Assembly (NCBI RefSeq): GCF_000525855.1
Contig: NZ_AODE01000039.1
Location: 27,662 to 91,661, forward strand
Direction: 5' to 3'
DNA from: Listeria cornellensis FSL F6-0969
GTDB lineage: Bacteria; Bacillota; Bacilli; Lactobacillales; Listeriaceae
Length of the DNA stretch: 64,000 bases
Positions 26,793 through 38,000 of the stretch are shown here, in pieces. Below the pieces are notes generated by a model. The model was not told where the DNA came from, made no database searches, and saw only the letters and a program-made list of their open reading frames with translations. Positions within the stretch are counted from its first letter, which is position 1. Every line of letters begins with the position of its first letter. Both the position numbers and the translations under genes were made by a program.

Positions 26793-28721
26793 TTATTCCA
26801 TCGTTACTGCTTCAATTGGATCTAGTCTGGCCGCTTTTCGACTTGGAGCTAGAGCAGCAAGTAAATTAATCAGTAAATTGATTCCAATTCCAAAAAGAAT
26901 CTGTCCAAGTGATAGCTGCACAATATTGTAAGAAATATGTTCATAGGCAATTGGATTTATCAGCGTCTGAACGACGAGAGCTCCAATGACACCTAAGATA
27001 GAACTAAAAATCCCTAAAAAGAGGGCCTCTGATACGAATAAGTAACGTATATCCTTTCTTCTAGCACCTAGCGCTCGTAAAATTCCAATTTCTTTCGTTC
27101 GCTCAGAAACCGAGATATACAAGACAACGATTACCATGATAGCAGAAACAAGTAATGAAATCCCAGCAATGGCTGTTAAAACATAAACCGCAAGATTAAT
27201 ATACAGTGTCACTGTGTCTAAGATGGCACCAACCCCTGTAACGGAGAAGCTTATTTTGCTGTCTGTTTTCAGGGCCTTAATTTTATTTTGAACGGCTTTT
27301 ACATTCGTAGTTTCATCAACCGTAATGTTAATAAAATTAGGGGTAAGAGTAACGTTATTTTTCTTGTGCATTGCTTCTAACGTATCATAGGAAACCGATG
27401 AACTGCCTTGTTCATTCGAAATACCTGCAACCGTAAGCTCTGCCGAAATGATTTTTGGAACGTCAGCGGAGTCTAAAACTTGTAAAGATAATTTGACTTT
27501 TTTCCCAAGCAAATCTTTATAATTTTTGCTGAGTTCCTTTGCTACTCCTTTTTCTAACAGAATTTCATTTTTTACTGGGGCTCTCCCTATCTTAATATCA
27601 TTTTGCTTTATACTATCCGTAAGTGTTTGAAAAATGGTGGTTTGTGCTTTTTTTTCTGCAAAGTTTAAAGTTGCCCCTCCAGTAAACACGCCTTTTTGGA
27701 CATTTTCAACATGTTCTAATTTCCCAAGTCTCTTAATGTCTTGGTTGTTTATCGTTTCGGAATGCTTTACTTTCTGGCTATCTTCGCGTTCCTTCACCAC
27801 TTGAAAAGAGTTCGGATTAACCAAATCTCCAACTTGCTTATTAATATAGCCGTTTCCTCCAGCGCCCAAAGCTAGCATTAGTAACACAGAAAATATACCA
27901 ATACCACCGCCCAGAATGATGAGTAGGTTTCTCTTAATACCGTACATCATGTGACTCCATGCCATTTTAATGAGACTGCTAAAAGAAAGTGGCTTACTAA
28001 TCGCTGTTTTTTGCTTTTCGATGGCATATGTTTCGCGAAGTCTTTGCTCTTCTTCCACTTTTCCATCTGCTAAACGCACAATATACGTGCCGTAATCAGC
28101 AACAGATTGCGAATGGGTAACCACAACAACCAATTTACCGGACTTTGCAATGTTACCTAAAATCTCTAATACTTCTTTCGTATTTTGAGCATCTAGCGCT
28201 CCTGTTGGTTCATCTGCAATAATAATGCTCGGATCATGGGCTAAGGCTCGGGCAATTGCCACACGCTGCTTTTGACCACCTGAAAGTTGATTAGGATGTT
28301 TCCCCATATGTTGTTCCAAACCGACTTGTTTTAATAAATCGGTAGCTCGTTTCAACTGTTCTTCTTTCGTCAAATTGGTCATTTTTAATGCGATTAAAAC
28401 ATTATCTAACACGTTGAGATAATTGATTAAATTAAAGGATTGGAAAATAAAACCAATCGTATTGCGACGATACAAATCTAGTTCTTTCTCCGTGCTTTCT
28501 TTAATATTTCGGCCATTCACAACCACTTCTCCGGAATATTTATTATCTAGTCCGCCAATAATATTCATCAGAGTGGATTTACCGCCGCCAGATTCTCCTA
28601 AAATAGAAATAAATTCTCCGCGACCAATCTCCAAATCAATCCCCTGTAATACCGGGAATTCTTCCTTATTCAAATAATACGATTTTTGGATGTTTTGTAA
28701 TTTTAAAAAAAATGGCCTCAT
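26793..28721 (-). CDS. MacB-type ABC exporter (ATPase-permease fusion)
   Basis: A 642-residue half transporter. Residues 1-230 are an ATPase of the MacB/LolD group (Walker A GESGGGKST, signature LSGGQKQRVAIARAL, Walker B IIIADEPTGALD). Residues 265-642 are a FtsX-like permease: one helix (LLIILGGGIGIFSVLLMLAL), a large extracellular domain, then three C-terminal helices (LYINLAVYVLTAIAGISLLV; LGIFSSILGVIGALVVQTL; ILFGIGINLLINLLAAL). Such pumps move peptides or lipids out of the membrane. It is inside the polyketide operon and is the likely exporter of the product. Its start overlaps the hydrolase frame by 56 bases through a run of eight T. Confidence 0.88.
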   Translation of the reverse strand: MRPFFLKLQNIQKSYYLNKEEFPVLQGIDLEIGRGEFISILGESGGGKSTLMNIIGGLDNKYSGEVVVNGRNIKESTEKELDLYRRNTIGFIFQSFNLINYLNVLDNVLIALKMTNLTKEEQLKRATDLLKQVGLEQHMGKHPNQLSGGQKQRVAIARALAHDPSIIIADEPTGALDAQNTKEVLEILGNIAKSGKLVVVVTHSQSVADYGTYIVRLADGKVEEEQRLRETYAIEKQKTAISKPLSFSSLIKMAWSHMMYGIKRNLLIILGGGIGIFSVLLMLALGAGGNGYINKQVGDLVNPNSFQVVKEREDSQKVKHSETINNQDIKRLGKLEHVENVQKGVFTGGATLNFAEKKAQTTIFQTLTDSIKQNDIKIGRAPVKNEILLEKGVAKELSKNYKDLLGKKVKLSLQVLDSADVPKIISAELTVAGISNEQGSSSVSYDTLEAMHKKNNVTLTPNFINITVDETTNVKAVQNKIKALKTDSKISFSVTGVGAILDTVTLYINLAVYVLTAIAGISLLVSAIMVIVVLYISVSERTKEIGILRALGARRKDIRYLFVSEALFLGIFSSILGVIGALVVQTLINPIAYEHISYNIVQLSLGQILFGIGINLLINLLAALAPSRKAARLDPIEAVTME

Positions 28722-29470
28722 TCTTTTCAGAAAGAAAATTAGTTATGTTTTGAGCAATCCACTTACCCTTCTTGACTGGAAAATTATGATCTCCAGACAC
28801 GGTATTTATCTGGGAATCAGGTAATAGTTTTTCTAACAGCTTTCCAGTTTGGATAAATGGAGATTTAGTACCGTATAGAAGCAAAACTGGTTTCTTTATC
28901 GTGCTAATTTTGTCTTCTGTCAACAAGCTTTGGCTCATAGTCATCGCATCAACCAACTGACCTTCGTTTACAATCTTATCTATTTTTTTCTCAGCTTGCT
29001 CGACTACATTTTTATTTACCGCTACCCCAACAGATTTCCTATACGTTTGGAACATCTCTTCACTGTTTAACGATACATTTTTAAAATAGGCTTCATTTAA
29101 AAGAGGCATATCAATTAAAGTAAGTGTTTTAACTCTAGTTGGATAAGTAATAGCAGTATATAATGCAGCTGTCCCGCCGTAACTGTAACCGACAAGATCG
29201 GCGTTCTCCACATTATAAAAATCCATAATTTTGAGTAATTCTTCGGAAAGTGAAGCAATAGAAAAGCCCTCATCATTCCATTCACTCATACCATGGCCTC
29301 TCATATCATACAAAATAACGCGTTTATTTTTGGCTAATTCCGGACCAATAGTCATGTAGTAAAGTGATAGATTTGTGAAAAGACCGTGCAACATGATAAC
29401 TGTTTCTTCACCAGACGGATTTAGTTCTATCGTGTGAATTTTTTTTTCCTTCTATTTCTATATAATCCAT
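28666..29470 (-). CDS. Alpha/beta hydrolase (thioesterase-like; frameshift near start)
   Basis: About 267 residues. ATG 29468-29470 follows AGGAGG; a run of nine bases at 29439-29447 breaks phase and with eight the protein opens MDYIEIEGKKIHTIELNPSG and joins the frame open from 29394. The oxyanion region is MLHGLFTN, the nucleophile elbow LVGYSYGGTAAL and the catalytic His probably in VSGDHNFPVKKGKW. In this setting it is a good candidate to release or transfer the acyl chain from an ACP, but a tailoring or resistance role is also possible. It is followed directly by the exporter. Confidence 0.82.
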
Positions 29471-29683
29471 TTGTCCTCCTTATTTTTCTTCTGTATTTTT
29501 TCATTTCCTACACTCTATCCTTCAAAGAAAATTGGGTGTGAGGCTTGCAACATCTAACTCGTTCTCCATCTTTTTATTCAGAGAAAGAGGCACCAACCTC
29601 CCCATCAAAAGCTTGCGCCCCAGATGAGAACGGTAAGTCCTCTCCATCAATACATATATTATTTCAAACCAGCAGAGCTAAAA

Positions 29684-29965
29684 CTATTTGTTGTGAACGA
29701 TAAACTCGACGACATCACCAATGGTCATGTTGATAATTTTTTTCATAGATTTTTTAGCAATCCATCCAACAAATTCTGTGCTCAGATCGTATTCTTTTTT
29801 TACCTTCTCTGCAAAAACGACGATTTGGATACTGTCCATTTCTAAGTCTTGAACAAAACGACTGGATTGACCTATTTCAATAAATCCAGCTACATCTTCT
29901 CCAATAATCTCCACAATAAATGCCTTTAGCTTCAAGAATACTTGCTGCTCATTTAAATTGTCCAT
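29684..29965 (-). CDS. Free acyl carrier protein
   Basis: A 93-residue ACP. The phosphopantetheine attachment Ser is Ser45 in DLEMDSIQIV, flanked by the usual acidic helices. It overlaps the end of the PPTase domain by 13 bases, so it belongs to the polyketide operon. It may carry the starter, accept the finished chain or pass it to the hydrolase. Its divergence from FabC-type ACPs suggests a dedicated partner. Confidence 0.88.
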   Translation of the reverse strand: MDNLNEQQVFLKLKAFIVEIIGEDVAGFIEIGQSSRFVQDLEMDSIQIVVFAEKVKKEYDLSTEFVGWIAKKSMKKIINMTIGDVVEFIVHNK

Positions 29966-30228
29966 CCAACCACGTACTTCCCTTCAATAACAGACGTCTT
30001 CACACAGTCTTCATTCACATATAAGATATTATTTTCAACCTTCGTGACTTCAAATTTCTGTGGCTGTCCTTTAAAACCAGTTCCTGCTTTTTTAGCACTT
30101 GCTTCTTTTGCTACCCAGAAACGGATAATGTCTTCTGTCTGATTTCCTAATTTTTGAAGCATAGTTCGTTCTTTTTCAGTAAACGCTACATTCAGGAAGT
30201 CAGCATTTTTTTTCTTCAATGCTTTCAA
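29953..30228 (-). CDS. PPTase C-terminal part of megasynthase B
   Basis: This 91-residue frame holds the second half of a Sfp/AcpS-type phosphopantetheinyl transferase, with the diagnostic RFWVAKEASAKKAGTG motif (W/FxxKEAxxK). The first half, GIDIES, is at the end of the frame 30200-33097. A run of eight T at 30206-30213 separates them; with seven the two join as IESIEEKNADFLNVAFTEKE. So the transferase is the C-terminal domain of megasynthase B, as in enediyne synthases, and would activate the ACPs of this operon. Confidence 0.85.
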   Translation of the reverse strand: MKALKKKNADFLNVAFTEKERTMLQKLGNQTEDIIRFWVAKEASAKKAGTGFKGQPQKFEVTKVENNILYVNEDCVKTSVIEGKYVVGWTI

Positions 30229-33097
30229 TATCTATACCGATTGCATGGTCGGATACCATGGCTACGCCAATATTTTCTTTATGAGCAATGGATACATGAT
30301 AATTATCTACTTTATCTCTACTCAATTCATGGCCGTTCACTGTAGGCTTACCTTGCTCATCGTGCCCAGAGAATATTTCGATTGGATAAATCATATCTTC
30401 TTTATTTTCTGCTACATAATGACGCACTGCATCTTTTAAAGCAATCCGGCTGATAAGGAACTGACGCTGTAATTTTGCTGATTCTAGTGCTTCTGACATT
30501 TGTCTGTCTTGTTCATTCAAATATCTTTTAGAAAGTAAGCCTAAAATATTCTCTTGGTTTGTATTGTTAAACAGGAATACGCCAGGCTCGAGTTGTTCTG
30601 CAAGAATATTTTTCTGTGGTTTCAAAATAACGTACCAAACAGGCAACTGATTCTCAAATCGTTGACAAACAAAGTCTTTAGCAACAGACCAAACTTTTCC
30701 TCCTCGTTTTAGAATCATATTTCCAGCAATAACAGATTCCGTCATTCGAGTAATTTGTAACGTGTGTTCAAATTCGCCTTCTTGGTCAAATATATCTTCA
30801 TATAACGCCATCTCTTTTAGACGTACTGGGAAAGAAATTGTGTTCTTCTTAGCAGTCAAATGTAAAAAGAGACCTAGTTGTTGCCCCATAATATCGAGTA
30901 GGGACCCTTTTCCTTCTTTTTTCTCGGCAGAAGTTCGCATACCTCTTGAGGATACTTTTGATACTTCTTTACACGAGTGATACTGCGGACCATGGAAGGA
31001 GAATAAATCATAAAACTCTTCACTCGTGTATGGTTTCATGATACTCTCACCGATATCGATGGTGCCTGTGAACTCTTTTGGTTGCGCCGGCCACTCGTCT
31101 GCAAACACAAACTCTGCTTTTGCATAGGAACCAAGTTGCAATGAGATAGTGTCTTCTGATAACCATTTTCCTGTTATTTTTTCATCAAATGGTTTTTCTA
31201 ACCCGATCCATTGATACGCAGCCACATTCTTAATTTTCACTAGTTTTTTATCTGGCATTCTTTTCTTAGCAACCTCAGATAATAATTCAATCGTCATCGT
31301 GAATGGAACAACTAGATTTAAATCTTCCTGGTTATCCCACCATTTTGGCTGACGGACAATGGAATGATCCACTAGGTACGGATGATCTTTGAAATGAAGC
31401 GCAAGCGGCTCTTCAAAAGGTTCCAAATTTCGTACTTCTTTTGGTTTAGCTACCGTGCGTCGCTGCACTACTGCTCTTTCTTTTCCACCAACAGCTTGTA
31501 TGCGTTTTTCAAATAGTTGTTCTATTTCTTTCTGCACTTTTACAGCGTCACGGATATTGTCACTAAGCATTGTTGGAATTGGCATTTTATTTTCCGTATT
31601 CGTAGAACCTTCTGATAGAGCGGATAAACCAGCGTCTCCATAACTATTCGCTACTGCCGCTTTTAACTCAGGTAAATCAGCAACAACATTTGGTGCACCA
31701 CGCGGAATAATCAACAAGCTATTATCTACTTGGTATATCGGTTTTACGCCTAAGAACGTCGGATCTACTTCTTTTCCTTCAACAAAGAGTAAAGCTTGAA
31801 CTCTGCGAAGTTGATCTGCACCGTCACGAATAGAAACATTGGCTTCTATCGCTCCAAAATCTTCACCCTTCAACGTGTCCTCTATAAAGTTCGTTAATGG
31901 ACCTCGCCCAATTTGGATAAAAATACGTGCATTTTCTTCTTTATATAGTTTTTCAATTAAGCCACGGAAATAGACTGGCTTAAATAATTGCTCTGAGACT
32001 AATTCTACATATTTTTCTTTTTCGTGGGGTACACGTTCAAGCGTTGCAGAAGACCAAACTGGAACTGTTCCTTCTTTCACTTCTACATATTCTAAAAACT
32101 CTTGACTTTTATCCATACTTTCAGCAATAAGTGGTGTATGCCAACCTCCTGAGAAAGGTATCGTTGTATAAAAAATCTTTTCAAGCTCAAGTAGCGAACA
32201 TAATTTGTCACCCGCTTCTTGTGTCCCACTAAACAATACTTGATTAGGGCAATTATCATTAGCCATGTAAAGATCAGGAATTTCTTCGCACCATTTCTGT
32301 GCTTTATCTAGACCAATACCACTTGCAGCAATAAGGGGATAATTAACTAGTTCATCCCAATCACGCATCGTCTCAATCATTTTGTTACCATTTCCTTCAA
32401 CCATACCGGCATATCTTACAGCTTGCCATTCTCCAATACTATGCCCTAAATACATATCAGCTTCAATATTTAACTTATCGAGTGAATGTTTTGTCAGGAA
32501 ATTAATGTAGTCAACCAAAATAGCAGATTTGTCTGTTTTTTCATTAATAGCTAATGAACTAATAAATTTTTCCGCCGTCTTCTCTTTGTTGATATCCATT
32601 GAACTAACAAATTCTTCTATATCTGGCAAATCAAAAGCATCACTAAGCGATTTACTCTCACTTTCCCAATCAGGATTGAAACCTGGGAACATGAAAGCAA
32701 TCTTTCCTCCGTTTAATAGCATTGGATTATTGCTATACCAAATATCAAAGCGACCATGCCACGTTTTGCCTTTCTCGATGATGGAAATAGCACGTTCTAT
32801 TCTTTCTTCTGTTAGGGTGAACATAACAAGACGATAATTTCCGCCCGTATTCGTGTAATCTCCCCTTTTAATTTTTTCAATAAGTTGATCATTGGTTTTT
32901 GCAGAAATCATCAAGGCTTCACCAAAATAAGGTTTCTTTTTCTGCGGTTTGGCATCTGCTGGTGCTTCGTATGCTGTAAGAATAGCATGTGCGTTAATTC
33001 CGCCGAATCCAAAAGCATTGACACCAGCCACTAATGGTAATTCACTTTCTTTCCAGTCCATGAGTTTCTGTGGTGGCATAAAGCGTGATTCAAACAT
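30200..33097 (-). CDS. Megasynthase B: KS end, acyltransferase, dehydratase, PPTase start
   Basis: A 965-residue piece. Residues 1-45 finish a ketosynthase (NAFGFGGINAHAIL). Residues 130-440 are an acyltransferase with GHSIGE (Ser220) and a His in GGWHTPL. Residues 560-800 are a PKS-type double hotdog dehydratase with DHPYLVDHSI (His572 or 578) and a likely acid in DIMGQQLG. Residues 930-965 begin a PPTase (VSDHAIGIDIE). The upstream join to 33099-34355 is broken by a run of eight T at 33136-33143; with seven it reads KKIPPTLHCENPLPEMFES, the usual KS sequence. Together these form one protein of about 1465 residues: KS-AT-DH-PPTase. Confidence 0.85.
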   Translation of the reverse strand: MFESRFMPPQKLMDWKESELPLVAGVNAFGFGGINAHAILTAYEAPADAKPQKKKPYFGEALMISAKTNDQLIEKIKRGDYTNTGGNYRLVMFTLTEERIERAISIIEKGKTWHGRFDIWYSNNPMLLNGGKIAFMFPGFNPDWESESKSLSDAFDLPDIEEFVSSMDINKEKTAEKFISSLAINEKTDKSAILVDYINFLTKHSLDKLNIEADMYLGHSIGEWQAVRYAGMVEGNGNKMIETMRDWDELVNYPLIAASGIGLDKAQKWCEEIPDLYMANDNCPNQVLFSGTQEAGDKLCSLLELEKIFYTTIPFSGGWHTPLIAESMDKSQEFLEYVEVKEGTVPVWSSATLERVPHEKEKYVELVSEQLFKPVYFRGLIEKLYKEENARIFIQIGRGPLTNFIEDTLKGEDFGAIEANVSIRDGADQLRRVQALLFVEGKEVDPTFLGVKPIYQVDNSLLIIPRGAPNVVADLPELKAAVANSYGDAGLSALSEGSTNTENKMPIPTMLSDNIRDAVKVQKEIEQLFEKRIQAVGGKERAVVQRRTVAKPKEVRNLEPFEEPLALHFKDHPYLVDHSIVRQPKWWDNQEDLNLVVPFTMTIELLSEVAKKRMPDKKLVKIKNVAAYQWIGLEKPFDEKITGKWLSEDTISLQLGSYAKAEFVFADEWPAQPKEFTGTIDIGESIMKPYTSEEFYDLFSFHGPQYHSCKEVSKVSSRGMRTSAEKKEGKGSLLDIMGQQLGLFLHLTAKKNTISFPVRLKEMALYEDIFDQEGEFEHTLQITRMTESVIAGNMILKRGGKVWSVAKDFVCQRFENQLPVWYVILKPQKNILAEQLEPGVFLFNNTNQENILGLLSKRYLNEQDRQMSEALESAKLQRQFLISRIALKDAVRHYVAENKEDMIYPIEIFSGHDEQGKPTVNGHELSRDKVDNYHVSIAHKENIGVAMVSDHAIGIDIESIEEKKC

Positions 33098-33098
33098 T

Positions 33099-34355
33099 TC
33101 AGGTAATGGATTTTCGCAATGTAAAGTTGGTGGTATTTTTTTTATGGTAAAGGGCTAATGCAGCTTTAATAACGCCGATCATCCCAGCTGCTGGCATAGC
33201 GTGACCAATATTAGACTTAACAGATCCAACATACGCTTTGTTATGTGTGTTATCTCCAAAAAATGTTTTCAATGTCTTAATTTCTGTTTTATCCCCTACA
33301 ACCGTTGCTGTTCCATGAGCTTCTATATAACCTAATTCTTCTGGGTTCATTCCTGCTTTTTCCCATGCTTTTTCTAAAACTCTTACTTGACCTTCCACTG
33401 AAGTAACCGTTACATGGGTTCCAGCTCCATCACTACAAATAGCTGACTCCTTGATAACCGCATAAATCTTATCGCCATCTTCCTCGGCTTTTTTCAGGGT
33501 TTTTAAAACAACAAATCCTCCACCTTGGCCGACCAATAAGCCGTCAGCATCTTCACTAAATGGAGCAATTTTTTGTTTTCTAGACATAGCTCCAAGCATA
33601 TCAAATGCTCCCCAAAACATCGCACTATGGGCACTATGCATCCCACCAGCGACAGCGATATCGCATTCGCCACTACGCAACAATTCCATAGAATGATTAA
33701 TCGCTACAATTCCGCTTGCACAAGCAGCATCGACAGTATATGCTGGACCCTGCAAATCAAATTTATTAGCCACAAGCGAGGCTACCAAGTTAGGCATGGT
33801 TCCAATTGCCATGTCTGCTTGGTAGCGTCCTTGTTTGCTCTGGTAAGCCTCTTTTACTTTCTCTAAATCTTCATCTTTTAATTCTGGCAATGTTGTTTTA
33901 AGAATAGATGTAAATTGTCTCGCCATACGAATAATTTCAAGACTTCGAAGCGGAACTACTCCAGAGAAATTTCCTTTTCCGATAATGATACTCCCTTTTT
34001 TAAGAGGAATATTTTTCTCAAATACACCTGCATCGGCAAGAGCTTGTTCAGCCCCTGCCATCGAGATTAGCTGATCTGGTTCAATTCCATTAGCAGCTAC
34101 AGGTAAGATACCATATCGAAGCGGATCTACTTTAAATGCGTTACTAAAACCGCCTCGTTTACAATAAAAACGGTCAACTCCATTTGGCGTTCCTTCAAAA
34201 TGATACGGATCAATAACATCACTAGGAGCATCTGTGATAAAATCTTTTCCTTCAGAAATGCCTTGCCAAAATTCTTCTACGCTATCTCCCGCTGGAGAAA
34301 AGATAGACATGCCGACAATCGCAATATCTTGATTAGCTGTCTTTTTTTCAGACAT
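33099..34355 (-). CDS. Megasynthase B: ketosynthase domain
   Basis: N-terminal 418 residues of megasynthase B. The catalytic triad is complete: Cys212 in VDAACASG, His347 in IEAHGTATVVGD and His385 in GSVKSNIGHAMPAAG. It is therefore a real condensing enzyme and not a chain-length-factor-like domain with a missing Cys. The ATG at 34355 overlaps the end of megasynthase A by eight bases, showing coupled translation. The sequence is PUFA/secondary-lipid synthase-like. Confidence 0.9.
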   Translation of the reverse strand: MSEKKTANQDIAIVGMSIFSPAGDSVEEFWQGISEGKDFITDAPSDVIDPYHFEGTPNGVDRFYCKRGGFSNAFKVDPLRYGILPVAANGIEPDQLISMAGAEQALADAGVFEKNIPLKKGSIIIGKGNFSGVVPLRSLEIIRMARQFTSILKTTLPELKDEDLEKVKEAYQSKQGRYQADMAIGTMPNLVASLVANKFDLQGPAYTVDAACASGIVAINHSMELLRSGECDIAVAGGMHSAHSAMFWGAFDMLGAMSRKQKIAPFSEDADGLLVGQGGGFVVLKTLKKAEEDGDKIYAVIKESAICSDGAGTHVTVTSVEGQVRVLEKAWEKAGMNPEELGYIEAHGTATVVGDKTEIKTLKTFFGDNTHNKAYVGSVKSNIGHAMPAAGMIGVIKAALALYHKKNTTNFTLRKSIT

Positions 34356-35019
34356 TTACCATGCTCCTCTTCTCCGTTATCAACGCTGCATCAATAAAGT
34401 TAGCCATATTTTCTTCTTCACCAGCAATAGCTAAAACTCGTGAATTCTTTCCATGAAAAATTTCTTTTACAAAGAATTCAGCGCCTTTATCTAACTCTAT
34501 AAAGCTAATCCCTTTTTTGCGGAACTCACTTTCTAATCCTGCGTCTACCATACCTGCACCTTTCCAAGGTCCCCAGTTAAATGATTTGATAACTAATGAC
34601 GGGTTCGCCGTTTGGAAATTGGTTACTGCAGCATCCATTGCACTGTTTCCAGAAGAATAGTCACATTGACCAGCATTACCAAAGGCAGAAGAGATAGAGC
34701 TGAACAAGACCAATAATTTCAATTCTGTTCCGAGTTCATCCATGATTACTTCTAATGGCAATACCTTCGTGTCATAAACGCGTTCAAAAGAAGCTATTTC
34801 TTTGTGCTTAAACAATTTATCTTCTAGAATTCCCGCTGCATGAATGACGCCATCAATTTGACCAAGTTCTTCTTTTACATCCGTAATCAATTGACGAAGC
34901 TCTTCTTGATCTGTTACATCGGCTTTTTTATACGTTACTTTTCCACCATTTTGTTCTACTAGAGCTATGGAAGAAGCAATTTGTTTCGTTTTAAAAAATT
35001 TGTTTTGTTTGAGCTTCAA
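34348..35019 (-). CDS. Megasynthase A: ketoreductase C-terminal part
   Basis: This 223-residue frame is the second half of a PKS ketoreductase: VIHAAGILEDKLFKHK, the catalytic Ser region LVLFSSISSAFGNAG and Tyr in QCDYSSGNSAMDAA. The first half, with the NADPH motif LALGGAQGITPHLL, is at the end of 34991-39241. A run of six T/A at 34993-34998 divides them; with five it reads EAQTKQIFKTKQIASSIALV. It ends with a short linker and stops at 34348. Confidence 0.88.
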   Translation of the reverse strand: MKLKQNKFFKTKQIASSIALVEQNGGKVTYKKADVTDQEELRQLITDVKEELGQIDGVIHAAGILEDKLFKHKEIASFERVYDTKVLPLEVIMDELGTELKLLVLFSSISSAFGNAGQCDYSSGNSAMDAAVTNFQTANPSLVIKSFNWGPWKGAGMVDAGLESEFRKKGISFIELDKGAEFFVKEIFHGKNSRVLAIAGEEENMANFIDAALITEKRSMVNV

Positions 35020-38000
35020 TTTCTTTCGGCTGTTTCAAACCTTCTACTGTAATTAAATGTTGGCGAATTTCTTCGATTGTTTCTAAATCTTTATGCGCTT
35101 CATCTACTCCATTAAATGCTGTTCTTCCAACTAACACGTAATGACATGGGCATTCTTTGGCAAAGTTAGATAATAAGTGTGGTGTGATACCTTGTGCGCC
35201 ACCTAATGCTAAAACAACAGATTCTGGATTTAGGGCAAGAGTGGATTCGCTTAACTCTTCCTCACTTAAATTCACTATTGTAGGAACAACTTTAAAACGT
35301 TCTTTTCCTTCATACACAATTTCTGGATATTTGCTTTCAACAGCTAGTTCTTGGAGCACAATTTTACTTAATTCTTCCTTTTCTAGTGTATTTGTTACCG
35401 TTATCGAACAGAAATCAACATTCGCGTATTCATGAACAAGTGCTTTAATAAGTCCCGCGAAACCTTCTGGTACTACGTTAGTTTCCTTGCTCGGTGTATC
35501 ATCTAACGCGATAACCCATTCTAAATGACTCATCTCAGATTGTTTCAACAGGTTAAATAATTGCTTCGCTCCTGTTTGTTCTTTATTTTCAACAGAATGA
35601 ATCATGATTAAACCGTGACACTCATTCAAGACCATTTCGTCAACTAAGCCAGCTTTTGCTCCTTGTTGATTCAATACCTCTACGATTTGCGTTCCTAAAT
35701 CTTTATCCCCTGTAGCTATAGCAAACAGTTTATCTTTGACGCTAGCCACATTTATTTCATCAATCGGAGTTAACGTTTTTTCTAAAATCATGCGCACAAC
35801 GTCATTTGGCAACATTTCATCTTCGTTTTCCGTAGAAGCTAAATGATCTAACGCAGCTACCCCTTCAAATTCTGTGGAACTTGAGGTCGAAGCCGTTCCT
35901 TCTTCCATCGATTTCCCGATTTCCTCTATCCAGAAAACAAGATCTCTAAATTTCTTAATGGAAATCATTTTCTCGAAGAATTCATCCATTCCACCATCTT
36001 GACTTTCAGGCATAGCTACACGCTCACCTAAAGCTCCAACAATCTCCATTTTTTTGATGCTATCGATACTTAAATCGGCTTCCAAGTCCATATCTAAGTC
36101 AAGCATTTCAATTGGATATCCTGTTTTTTCACTAACAATTTCTAAAATAATATTCGCTATTTCATCAGAAGAAAGACTCGCAACATCAGGCAGGCCATTT
36201 GTTTCTTCCACAACTTCTGTTTCTGCAAGTTCTATCAGATTAGCGTTGTTATCCATACCTTCAGGAGCATTGTTATACGCAAATTGTCTACGTTCTGTTG
36301 CCATCCGTGGAGAAATATCTGGGCTTCCTAGATAGCCTAACATTACATCTCTCTGATCTTGTACCATTGCATTCATGTTATCTAAATAGGCCATGACAAT
36401 CTCTTCTGGATTGGCAGTTCCTGAATAATTTTTCTTTAATCTATCCAACGAAAGAATCTCTCCTTGTACTTGCTTCCCAGCATGAGCAGGTAGTTCTCCT
36501 TTTTCTGGCATTGCAGCTCGACCATCTACATTCCAGACAGTTGCATTTTTCTTATACTTATCCGTGTTTTCTAAATCAATCAATGTGACCTTCCTTTCTT
36601 TGAACATATTTTCCATGTCTATCGTTCTACCGGTTGTCATATATTTAGCCAATGCTTGTAAGAAATAAGTTAGGCCTTCCTCGTCGGAGCGCTCAACTTG
36701 TATAGGGACAATTTTATCCGAATCCAATGTTTTATTAACCAAACCAACAAGGGTACCTCCTGGGCCAACTTCAACAAATACACGCGCACCGTCTTCATAC
36801 ATCGCTTCAATTTGCTCCACAAAACGAACAGGCTTTACGACGTGCTCAGCTAATCGTTGTTTCATAGCTTTCGGATCTTGTGGATACACCTTGGAAGTTG
36901 TATTTGACCATACTGGTAACGTTGCTTTCTTAAATTTAACATCGCTCAATGCTTCCGCAAAATGACCTTCCGCATCAGCCAACAGAGGACTATGGAACGC
37001 GCATGACACATTGATTTCTGTGTATGGTATTTGCATTTCTTCTGCTTTTTTAATGAATAATTCCATGCCTTTTTGACTTGCTGCAATAACTGTTTGCTGT
37101 GGAGAATTATAGTTAACCGCCCAAACATCTTCTAGTTCGTCAATCATTGCATCAACTGTGTTTGTATCGGTATGAACAGCTGCCATTTTCCCAGTATCTT
37201 CACCCACTGAGGACAAAATAGCGGCTGCGCGACTTTCACTTAATTTCAGCAAATTATCTGTATCAAATACTCCTGCAAAGCTCAAGGCAGGAAGTTCTCC
37301 ATAGCTGTGTCCTGCTACCATATCTGGTTGAATACCAAACGAAGTTAGTAATTGAGAAATGGCAGTATCCACGATTCCAAGAAGAGGTTGTGCATTTCTT
37401 GTATCTTTTATTATTTCTTGTTGCGCACGTCTAGCTTCCGGTGTAAAGGCTTGATTTGGGAACAAGATATTTTCATACTTTTCATTCCCTTTCAAAAGAC
37501 TACGCAATTGAGGGAATACCATGAATAAGTCTGCAGCCATATTGATACGTTGGCTTCCTTGACCAGAGAACATAAAGGCTACTTTTCCATCTACTTTAGC
37601 TAGTTTTTGAATATTTTCATCGGTATGTCCTTCTTTAGCCATTTCAATACGAGCAAGCAACTCTTCTCGCGTTTTAGCTACGATAACATATTGCACAGTC
37701 TTGTCTTGCCCATGCTTAAACGCAGAGTACGCAATGTCTCTCATTTTTAATTTATTATTTATTTCGTAAACCTCTTGTACTTTTTTCATTAATTCAAAAG
37801 CTTCTTCTGGCGTTTCACCTGCAAAAACAAATAATTCAGAAGGCCAATGTTCGATTGGAGTTTCCGCTACTTCGTTACCATAGTTTTCAATAATCGTATG
37901 GAAATTGGTACCACCAAAACCAAAGCCACTGATTCCTGCAACACGACGTTCTGCATTCCAGAAACTTGATTTTTCAGTCCGGAAAGAAAATGGACTACTT

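Noticed and set aside
29522..29647. Small frame of about 41 codons (MERTYRSHLGRK...) between ACP and hydrolase
   Set aside because: No ribosome site before the ATG and no family resemblance; not supported as a gene.
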